Below, piece after piece: positions 57,639 through 64,000 of a stretch of DNA of 64,000 bases. Source of the stretch: Deltaproteobacteria bacterium (GTDB lineage: Bacteria > Myxococcota > JADLHZ01); assembly GCA_020848545.1 (NCBI GenBank), contig JADLHZ010000102.1, forward strand, positions 1 through 64,000. The letters are read 5' to 3'. Position numbers and translations under genes: made by a program. The notes under the pieces are model-generated. The model was not told the origin of the DNA. It ran no database searches and was given only the letters and a program-made list of their open reading frames with translations. The first letter of the stretch is position 1, and each line of letters begins with the position of its first letter.

Positions 57639-58672
57639 AGAAACAAGCAGGCGTCGCCGTAGCTGAAGAAGCGATACCTCTGCGCGATCGCCTCCCGATA
57701 CACCTTCCGCACCAAGTCCATCCCCGCGAACGCGCTGACCAGCATCAGCAGGGTCGAGCGCGGCAGGTGAAAGTTCGTCAAGAGCCCGTCTGCCACCGCA
57801 AAACGGAAGCCCGGCGTGATGAAGATGTCGGTCTCGCCCTGCATCGGGACGACGCGCCCGCCGGCCCGCGCCGCCACGCTCTCCAGCGTTCGCATGCTCG
57901 TCGTCCCGACGGGAATGACGCGTGATCCTCGCGCCTTCGCCACCGCGACGGCCAGAGCGACAGTGTCTGACACCGCGTACGGCTCGGCATGCATCTTGTG
58001 CTTCGAGATGTCGTCCTCGGCGTCTTCGCGCACCGGCAGGAACGTTCCCGGGCCGACGTGCAAGGTGAGCCGCGCGCTCTCGACGCCGCGTGCCTGCAAC
58101 GCGGCGAGCAGCGCCGGCGTGAAGTGCAGCCCGGCCGTCGGCGCCGCCGCGGATCCCGGCTCGCGCGCGAACATCGTTTGATAGCTGCTCCGATCCGCGG
58201 CCTCGTCCTCACGGCGAATATAGGGCGGCAGCGGAATGTGCCCGTACTTCTCGAGCGCGGCCATCGGCTCCATCGCTCCCGTCGCGCGCAGCTCGTAAAA
58301 CCCGCCGCCGATCGCCGCCTCGACCACGAACCCGAAGTCGTCTGACACCGCCAGCAAGGTGTCTGACACCACGCCTTTGGCGTTACGCAGCATCGCCGTG
58401 AAGTGTCTGACACCACGCGCTCGCGTGAGCAGGACCTCCACCTTCCCGCCGCTCGGCTTTTTGGCGAAGAGCCGCGCCGGGATCACCTTCGTGTCGTTGA
58501 AAACGACGAGGTCGCCGGCGCCGAGCAGCGCGGGGAGCTCATGGATGTATCGATGTTCATACATACCCACATCGCGCCGGACAACCAGCAGCCGGGCGGC
58601 GGCACGGTCGGCGAGCGGGCGCTGCGCGATCAGCTCTTCCGGCAGATCGAAGTCGAATTCGCTGAGCTTCAG
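57635..58672 (-). CDS. queA: S-adenosylmethionine:tRNA ribosyltransferase-isomerase
   Basis: A 345-residue QueA, making epoxyqueuosine in tRNA. Motifs: FDFDLPEELIAQRPL at the start, VFNDTKVIPARL, GLHFTPALL, HVGPGTFLPVR, ARGSRVIPVGTTSMRTLE and TNFHLPRSTLLMLVSAF. The normal family start falls exactly on a CTG (58672) that overlaps the stop of the upstream gene as CTGA. No ATG, GTG or TTG lies near; the next is a GTG pair ~14 codons up. CTG is therefore chosen. The coding sequence contains four copies of a GTCTGACAC-type repeat. Confidence 0.88.
   Translation of the reverse strand: MKLSEFDFDLPEELIAQRPLADRAAARLLVVRRDVGMYEHRYIHELPALLGAGDLVVFNDTKVIPARLFAKKPSGGKVEVLLTRARGVRHFTAMLRNAKGVVSDTLLAVSDDFGFVVEAAIGGGFYELRATGAMEPMAALEKYGHIPLPPYIRREDEAADRSSYQTMFAREPGSAAAPTAGLHFTPALLAALQARGVESARLTLHVGPGTFLPVREDAEDDISKHKMHAEPYAVSDTVALAVAVAKARGSRVIPVGTTSMRTLESVAARAGGRVVPMQGETDIFITPGFRFAVADGLLTNFHLPRSTLLMLVSAFAGMDLVRKVYREAIAQRYRFFSYGDACLFL
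57963..58413. repeat. GTGTCTGACAC palindrome iterated within queA
   Basis: Full copies start at 57963, 58360 (in the 13-bp palindrome GGTGTCTGACACC, 58358-58370) and 58403; a half copy TCTGACAC lies at 58341. They are read in more than one frame, so conservation is not due to the peptide. Confidence 0.6.
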
Positions 58673-61458
58673 GAGCGGATGCCGCGGTGGCGCTGCTCGT
58701 GCTGCCACCACGTCTCCCACGCTCGGACCGCCGGCTCTTGCGCCCGCTTGTCGCCATTCGGATCGAACGCATAGTTGAGCCCGGTCAACGTGCGCAGCTC
58801 CTCGTCGGCGATGACGCGCAGCAGCGGTTCTTTCCTGCGCAGGCCCTCGACGAGCCACTGCTCGCGCGGCGCGTCGCTGTTCTTCACCCACCACTCGGTC
58901 CACTTCTTCGGGTTGTTGCCGAAGTCCTGCGCCGTCAGCCGCATCAGCGCGCCGAGGCTGCTGTTGGCGAGCTCCGCGCGCTTCAAGCCCGTGAGCGGGA
59001 TCAGCAGCGGGACGCTCTTCCAGTCGCGCAGGCGGCCCAAGATCTCGCACGCGCGCACCTGCGCCTCGTACACCGGCAGCTCCAAGCGATCGCGGATCTT
59101 CTTCACGCCCTCGTCGTAGCCCGGAAGCCGCGAGTACTTGCGCAGCGTCTCGGCGGCCGCTTCGCGCACGTGCGGCTCCTCGTCGAACAAGCGGCGCAAG
59201 AGCTTCGTGAACGCCGGACCGCTGACCACCTGCCCGAAGAACAAAGTCGCGATGAAGCGGTGCACCGGATACTGGCTCTCCAAGTGCGGCAGCACGATCG
59301 GCAGCGCGTGCGGCCCGAGCGCCGCCAAGAGCCGCATGACCGGGCTCAGCTCGACGACGTTCGGGAACGTCGACGCCGCGAAGGGATCGACGGTCAGGCG
59401 CCCGGGAAAGCGCGCACCGAGCGCCTCGACGAAGCGCTCGCCGAGCTCCTCGCGCCGTTGCCAGAGCTGCTCCGTCGCGCGCGTCGCCACGTCCGCGTCG
59501 GGGCTGTCGATGGCGTCGAGCAACACCGCGAAGTCATCGAGCTTCGCCTTCGCTTCGGCCTCCATGTGCAGCTTCGCCTGCGCCGCCGCCTCGACGATGA
59601 CGTCGTCCCAACCGACCTCGGTCACCGGCTCCTGCGGCGTCTGGGCAGCCGGCGCCGCGGTGCCGCCTTGCTTGCCCTGCGCGATGGTATCGACGAGCAC
59701 GTCTTCCCAGCCCTTCGCCTGCGCTTCGTCGGTCTCTTCGTCGAACTCGGCGAACGCCTTGTAACCCGGACCCTTCGGCGCTTCGCTCGGCAGCGGCTTC
59801 AACACCGACGATGGCGGCGGGTGAAACGTGGGCTTCGGTGCCTCTTCTTTGCCGAGCAGGGCGTCGGCGCTGATCCCGTCGATGTCGATGCTCTCTTCGT
59901 CGCCGTGCTCGTCCTCTTCCTCGTCATCCTCCGCCGCCTTCAGCACGTTCAAGAAGCGCTGCGACAAAAGGTCGGTGGCGTCGATCGGGATGAGCTTCGA
60001 TCCTTCTCCGACGGAGATCGCGATCATCGGCTCGTCGTTCTTGAACTCGAACGAGCTCGTCGGCGCCTGGTTCGGCTCGGGATCGCGCGCGCTCGATTCT
60101 GGCTCGGTGTCGATCTCGAGATCGTCGGTCGCGTCGCGCGCCTGCGGCACTGGGATGTCGAGCGACGGCGTGAGTCTCGGCGGCAGCGCTGGCTCTTCGT
60201 CGATGATCACCTGCTGCTCCGGCAGCGCCGGCGCCATCGACTCGAAGCTCGGCTCGGGCATCGGCTCTGGCGCCGTCAGCTCCTTGAGCTGCACGACCTT
60301 CTTTGCGGCGTTGCCGACGGCGTTCACCGCCACCTTCACCTCGGCCTTGCGCCGCTGGATCAAGCGCTCGAACGACGGCCCGAGACGCGTGAGGATGACG
60401 AGGAGATCGGCGACCTTGCGCGACGGCACGCCGCGCTTGCCGTTGTCGCAGTAGAACAGGCCGCGAAAGCTGCCGGCGATGATCAGCGGCGCCAAGAACA
60501 CAATCTTCGGCTGCTCGCGTCCGAGGTCCTGCAAGATCGTTTGGTTCAAGCTCGCCTGCGGCACGCTGCCCAGGTAGTGCCCGTGCGTCTCGTGCACCGT
60601 CTTGAACATCGACTGCAAGATGAGCGGCACCGTCACGCGCGGCAGCCGCGTCACGCTCGCCATGTCACCCTTGCCGCGATAGCCGACGACCGAGTTGCCT
60701 TGCACCACGAAGAGGCACGCGAACTTGAACGCCTGGGTCGCAAACGCGAGCGCCACGTCGATGATCTGATCGCGATCGCGCGCGAGCTGCATCTTCACGA
60801 CCGCCGCGTCGAGGTCCATCGCCTCGACGCGCTCGGGCAGCAGGTTTTGCCGCTCGAGCTGGAAGACTTGCTCTTGGTGCTCGGGCTTCGCCGCGGGGGG
60901 CGCGCTCGCGGCCGGGGCTGCGACCGGCGCGACCTCGGCCGCCGTCGCTGTTGCAGGCTTGGCCGGCGTCGCCTTCTGGGGCTTCGACGTGTCGAGCTTG
61001 CCGAGCAGCGTGGTGAAGCGCGGTGGAATGTCCGCGCCGTAGAGCTTCTGCATCGCGTAGTAGACGCGCGCCTCGGTGGTCACCGCCGGCACGATGCGGA
61101 TCTTCAACCGCTGCTCGAGCTTCATGATCGCGGTGTCGTCCGGCATCTCGGCGACGACGACGCCGAGGTTCCGGCCGATCAAGCGATACGGCACCATGCG
61201 GTAGGTCTCGGCGAAGACGCGCGGAAAAATGTCCGGCATCTTCTGCGGGATGTCGTCGATCTCGTCCTTGCCGATCGGCGGCATCTTGTACGCATCGGCG
61301 AGCGCCGTGAGCAGGTGACCCTCGTCGAGCACGTTCGCTTCGAGCACGTGAGTGTCGAGGGCGCCGCCCATCACGACCTGAAGCTGCAAGAGGTCGTCGA
61401 CCTGATCGGGCTTCAAGATCTGCTCGCGGAGCAGATGTGTCGCTAGAATGACACTCAT
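58669..61458 (-). CDS. MshEN-GAF-HEAT multidomain protein
   Basis: A 929-residue soluble protein. Residues ~1-150 form an MshEN/GspE-N domain (VVMGGALDTHVLEANVLDEGHLLTALADAYKMPP). A GAF-like region follows (~240-390: FKFACLFVVQGNSVVGYRGKGD, GLFYCDNGKRG). A long low-complexity acidic/Pro linker (~400-660) includes a run of Asp/Glu. The C-terminal ~270 residues are HEAT-like (VREAAAETLRKYSRLPGY, ACEILGRLRDWKSVPLLIPL). Its first two domains are homologous to the protein at 25701-26714. The cyclic-di-GMP motif is degraded (RLG is ALD; Gly is Asn). Its stop overlaps the queA CTG. Confidence 0.85.
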   Translation of the reverse strand: MSVILATHLLREQILKPDQVDDLLQLQVVMGGALDTHVLEANVLDEGHLLTALADAYKMPPIGKDEIDDIPQKMPDIFPRVFAETYRMVPYRLIGRNLGVVVAEMPDDTAIMKLEQRLKIRIVPAVTTEARVYYAMQKLYGADIPPRFTTLLGKLDTSKPQKATPAKPATATAAEVAPVAAPAASAPPAAKPEHQEQVFQLERQNLLPERVEAMDLDAAVVKMQLARDRDQIIDVALAFATQAFKFACLFVVQGNSVVGYRGKGDMASVTRLPRVTVPLILQSMFKTVHETHGHYLGSVPQASLNQTILQDLGREQPKIVFLAPLIIAGSFRGLFYCDNGKRGVPSRKVADLLVILTRLGPSFERLIQRRKAEVKVAVNAVGNAAKKVVQLKELTAPEPMPEPSFESMAPALPEQQVIIDEEPALPPRLTPSLDIPVPQARDATDDLEIDTEPESSARDPEPNQAPTSSFEFKNDEPMIAISVGEGSKLIPIDATDLLSQRFLNVLKAAEDDEEEDEHGDEESIDIDGISADALLGKEEAPKPTFHPPPSSVLKPLPSEAPKGPGYKAFAEFDEETDEAQAKGWEDVLVDTIAQGKQGGTAAPAAQTPQEPVTEVGWDDVIVEAAAQAKLHMEAEAKAKLDDFAVLLDAIDSPDADVATRATEQLWQRREELGERFVEALGARFPGRLTVDPFAASTFPNVVELSPVMRLLAALGPHALPIVLPHLESQYPVHRFIATLFFGQVVSGPAFTKLLRRLFDEEPHVREAAAETLRKYSRLPGYDEGVKKIRDRLELPVYEAQVRACEILGRLRDWKSVPLLIPLTGLKRAELANSSLGALMRLTAQDFGNNPKKWTEWWVKNSDAPREQWLVEGLRRKEPLLRVIADEELRTLTGLNYAFDPNGDKRAQEPAVRAWETWWQHEQRHRGIRS

Positions 61459-61529
61459 TGCGTCGTTGAAAAGTTAAAAGGGATCCGCGGGTGTAGCCAG
61501 TTTCTCGTCAGCGGAACGCGGACATCGCC

Positions 61530-62387
61530 CTACATCGCATGGGCGGCGACTGCTGGCTTCGGTGACGTCGGCGCGTAGATCGAAAATCCGGTCACCGGCC
61601 ACTTCACGAATTCCGCGTGGCGCTTGACGACGGCCGCGAGCGGCATGTCGAGCACCATGTGCGCGCCTTGGTCCTTCGCGTGACGCACGTAGGTGCCGCT
61701 CTTTCTCTGCACGATGATGCCCACGTGGGTGATGCGATACGGGATCGTTTGGTAGTCCTCGCGGACCACGAAGATGAGCGACCCGTTCGGGATCTTCGCG
61801 CCGACTTCTTCCATCTTGTCGAGCGGGATCACCGGCCACTGAAAGACTCCGTTCGGGATGCGGTGCTCAGGCAAGTCGAGCTCCTGCACCTTCTTCCTCT
61901 TCTTGTAGATCTCGGGGTTCATTGTCTTCTTCACCGTGATCGCGAGCGGACCGCCGACTTGCTTGGTCACGTCCTTCACCCAGCCGATCCGCGTGTTCTC
62001 GGGGATCCACTGCGACTCCATGAAGTGCTTGCGCTCGACGTAGTTCGGCCCGGTGATCGCCTCGCCGTTGAAGTAGCGAATGTCCTTCAGGAGCTTCAGC
62101 GCGTCGGTGACGTTCGGCGTCGCGGCGAGGGCGAGCGAAATCTCGACGAGCGAGAGGCAGTCGAACTCCTTGGTCGTGAACAGTGGATCGGCGTCGACGC
62201 CGCTCTCTTCGCCGAGCGGCGAGAACTTATAGGGCGCGCCAAGGAAACGGCTCGAGATCGCCAACAGCCGCCCGTTGAAGGTCGCCTCCTTCTTGTGGAT
62301 CTCGGCGAGCTCGGGCGCGATCTGCTCTGGCGTGTAGCCGACCCACGACGGCGCCGCAGCTAGGACGAGTGTAAGCAACACGTGCAC
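61530..62387 (-). CDS. DUF1460 family protein (NlpC/P60-like peptidoglycan amidase fold)
   Basis: A 285-residue exported protein. The family pattern FLGAPYKFSPLGEESG and the catalytic-site stretch FDCLSLVEISLALA (Cys in DC) are visible, as is GSLIFVVREDY and ITHVGIIVQRKSG (His). This fits DUF1460 N-acetylmuramoyl-L-alanine amidase-like hydrolases. GTG 62387 is taken; a second GTG two codons later is possible and no ribosome-binding site is seen. The 71 bases after its stop, before the 61458 gene, hold no feature. Confidence 0.85.
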   Translation of the reverse strand: MHVLLTLVLAAAPSWVGYTPEQIAPELAEIHKKEATFNGRLLAISSRFLGAPYKFSPLGEESGVDADPLFTTKEFDCLSLVEISLALAATPNVTDALKLLKDIRYFNGEAITGPNYVERKHFMESQWIPENTRIGWVKDVTKQVGGPLAITVKKTMNPEIYKKRKKVQELDLPEHRIPNGVFQWPVIPLDKMEEVGAKIPNGSLIFVVREDYQTIPYRITHVGIIVQRKSGTYVRHAKDQGAHMVLDMPLAAVVKRHAEFVKWPVTGFSIYAPTSPKPAVAAHAM

Positions 62388-62440
62388 ATGTTCATGATAA
62401 TCGTTCGCCTCGCCGGCCGCGAAATTTGTGCGTCACGAGC

Positions 62441-63985
62441 TCATGACGCGGCGACGAGCCGGGTCGCCATCAAGCGCGCGAGGCCGTAGATCGACTCCTG
62501 CGGATTGACGCCGAGCGAGGTCGGGAACACCGAGCCGTCGATCACGTGCAGGTTGCGCAAGCGGTGGTGTCGCAGATCTTGCGAGCGGACGACGGCGCTC
62601 TTCGGATCGTCGCCCATCGCGCAGCCGCCCATCTGATGCGCGCTGAAGACCCCGACGCTGCCGGTACGCCAGGGCGCCCGATCGATCGCGCTGACGTCGG
62701 AGGCGGCGCGCATCTCGATCGGCGGCTCGTGCGTCGTCAGCACGCGTCGCGCGCCGCTCGCGAGCTGCACTTCGGCGAGCCGTTTCTGCGCGAAAGCGAA
62801 GGTGCGAAACAGCGCCTCTGGGATCGGATAGTCGAGCACCGGCGCGCCCGACGGCCGCAGCTTCACCCGCCCGCCAGGCGTCGCGTCGTGAAAGCCGTCG
62901 ATCGTGATCGCGATGTGCGACGCGGCGTGCGCAAAGCGGACGATGCGCTCGCGATGCGCCGCGCCGAAGCCAGGCATGGTCGCCGCGCCGAGCAGCGGAT
63001 GGTTCGGCGCCGCTTCGAGGAAGAAGCCGACCTCGTCGCCGCGGTTGCCGAAGTGATGGCTCGCGACGGACTGCGGCGGTCCGTACGACGCCTCGATGGG
63101 CTCTTCGTAATCGCCCACGCTGATGATCGCCGGATGCAGAAACGTGCGCAGACCGACGCGGTCGTTGTCGTTGAGGCCGGAGCGCAGGAGCAGCGCCGGC
63201 GAGTTCAAGGCGCCGCCGCTGAGCACGAATCGCTTGGCTGTGATCCGCAGCGCCTTGCCGCCCTGCAGCGTCCCCTCCGCTGCCGTGATCTCGCCTCCGC
63301 TTTCGATCAGCCGATCGATGCGCGCCCGGTGCAGGAGCCGCGCGCCAGCCTCGATGGCGTCCGGGATCAGCGTCACGAGCATCGAGCGCTTGGCGTTATA
63401 GGGACAACCCATGCCGCAGTAGCCGGATTGCATGCACGCGTAGACGTTTCGCTTGAGCGGCGCCCAAGCATAGCCGAGCTTTTCGAGCCCCTCCTTCAGC
63501 TTCGCATTGTTCTTGTTGATCTCGCTCGGCTTCACCTCGGCGATCGCCAAGCGCTCTTCGATCCAGTCCCAGTGCGGCACGAGCTCTTTGTAGGCAAAGC
63601 CGGTGACGCCGCGCTTCTCACGCCAGTGCGCGACGACGTCTTCGGGCGTTCGAAAGCTCGTCGTCCAATTGACGACGGTCGTGCCGCCGACCGCGCGGCC
63701 CTGCAGAATCACGACACCGAGATCCTCGGTCGCCCGCCGTCCGCCCTCTTGATAGAGCTTCGGGAAGACGTCGTTCTCGTCCATCGTGAAGTCTTTGTTC
63801 GTGTAGAGGCCACCTTCTTCGACGACGAGGACGTCTTTTCCGGCTTGGGCGAGCGTGGCTGCGACAACCGCCCCGCCGGCACCGCTGCCGATGACGCAGG
63901 TGTCCGCGGTGACCGTCAGATCGCCGCTCGCGCGCGCGCCGTCGATCACGCGCTCGTGAGCGAACACCGCGGCGAGGGCGCTCAT
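62441..63985 (-). CDS. GMC-type FAD-dependent oxidoreductase
   Basis: A 514-residue flavoenzyme. The FAD fold VIGSGAGGAVVAATLAQAG (~32-50) with VVEEG, then GRAVGGTTVVNWTTSF, and the C-terminal substrate/FAD region MGGCAMGDDP and LHVIDGSVFPTSLGVNPQESIYGLA are typical of GMC alcohol or sterol oxidases. A CMQSGYCGMGCPYNAKRS stretch is characteristic of the long-chain-alcohol/cholesterol-type subgroup. ATG 63985 overlaps the TGA of an upstream gene that is nearly all outside the window. Confidence 0.92.
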   Translation of the reverse strand: MSALAAVFAHERVIDGARASGDLTVTADTCVIGSGAGGAVVAATLAQAGKDVLVVEEGGLYTNKDFTMDENDVFPKLYQEGGRRATEDLGVVILQGRAVGGTTVVNWTTSFRTPEDVVAHWREKRGVTGFAYKELVPHWDWIEERLAIAEVKPSEINKNNAKLKEGLEKLGYAWAPLKRNVYACMQSGYCGMGCPYNAKRSMLVTLIPDAIEAGARLLHRARIDRLIESGGEITAAEGTLQGGKALRITAKRFVLSGGALNSPALLLRSGLNDNDRVGLRTFLHPAIISVGDYEEPIEASYGPPQSVASHHFGNRGDEVGFFLEAAPNHPLLGAATMPGFGAAHRERIVRFAHAASHIAITIDGFHDATPGGRVKLRPSGAPVLDYPIPEALFRTFAFAQKRLAEVQLASGARRVLTTHEPPIEMRAASDVSAIDRAPWRTGSVGVFSAHQMGGCAMGDDPKSAVVRSQDLRHHRLRNLHVIDGSVFPTSLGVNPQESIYGLARLMATRLVAAS

Positions 63986-64000
63986 GGCTTGCCGCCCGGA
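63982..64000 (-). CDS. Last codons of an upstream gene (partial)
   Basis: Only PGGKP and a TGA are visible before the window edge. The TGA overlaps the ATG of the GMC gene (ATGA), the same coupling seen at many junctions here. GMC oxidoreductases are often preceded by a small gluconate-dehydrogenase-subunit-3-like gene; nothing in these 19 bases identifies it. Confidence 0.25.

Noticed and set aside
58541-58575. GATGTAT/ATACAT cluster in queA as a further copy of the 22-bp array unit
   Set aside because: It encodes conserved QueA residues (MYEHRYIH region), is not on a 22-base step and is far from the ECF operon; probably coincidence.
1-64000. tRNA, rRNA or riboswitch
   Set aside because: The gaps between genes were read for cloverleaf, CCA-end and common riboswitch features; none was convincing by eye.

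Overview
This is a GC-rich, gene-dense bacterial chromosome segment. It looks like a Gram-negative member of the Myxococcota or deltaproteobacterial group. This is inferred from the mix of families rather than from a marker gene: an outer-membrane biogenesis set (TonB/ExbB/ExbD, SurA-type foldases, LptM-like lipoprotein, many lipoboxes), two eukaryotic-type Ser/Thr kinases, a sigma-54 activator with a PilZ domain, TatT/DctP, HEAT, TPR and MshEN proteins, an FGE-domain lipoprotein, and a protease whose C-terminus resembles a MYXO-CTERM tail. I saw no rRNA, tRNA, IS element, prophage or CRISPR array. Genes are packed tightly and about eighteen junctions are 4-base NTGA stop/start overlaps, so translational coupling is widespread.

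Layout. 0-3.3 kb: a cysteine-rich lipoprotein running off the left edge, then an ECF sigma factor, putative anti-sigma factor and small lipoprotein operon. It is divergent from an acidic coiled protein across a 413-base intergenic region full of 22-bp phased imperfect palindromes. 3.3-6.7 kb: branched-chain amino acid (Liv) permeases with a fused LivG-LivF ATPase; a LivK-type binding protein sits separately at 56-57 kb. 6.8-9.5 kb: a dihydropteroate synthase resembling Sul resistance enzymes, and a TonB/ExbD/ExbB operon. 9.5-12.1 kb: a histidine kinase and response regulator divergent from a CpxP/Spy-like lipoprotein. 12.2-17.4 kb: Tat-signal flavoprotein, membrane protein, SDR, membrane-anchored MutS-like ATPase. 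17.5-25.7 kb: FGE lipoprotein, Phd/PIN toxin-antitoxin pair with tandem palindromic operators, formyltransferase, two HEAT proteins, GpmI, ComF.

25.7-39.9 kb: MshEN/GAF-like protein, PdxA, two parvulin foldases, a small protein with three 25-residue repeats, Ser/Thr kinase, PilZ-receiver-AAA+-Fis regulator coupled to a GT29 sialyltransferase-like enzyme, an 883-residue protein with a coupled TPR chaperone-like partner, and a second kinase with a PEGA domain. 39.9-53.7 kb: Mfd, subtilisin-like protease, phospholipase D, TPR genes, TatT-DctP, YihY, sulfatase. 53.7-64 kb: DapA, LysA, LptM-like, LivK, cysteine-rich secreted protein, QueA (probable CTG start), a large MshEN/GAF/HEAT protein, a DUF1460 protein and a GMC-type oxidoreductase at the right edge.

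The most interesting unexplained items are the 22-bp phased array upstream of the ECF sigma factor, the 25-residue repeat protein, the 883-residue/TPR pair, the toxin-antitoxin control region, the 36-bp AT-rich palindrome at 57.6 kb, and the Sul-like DHPS.
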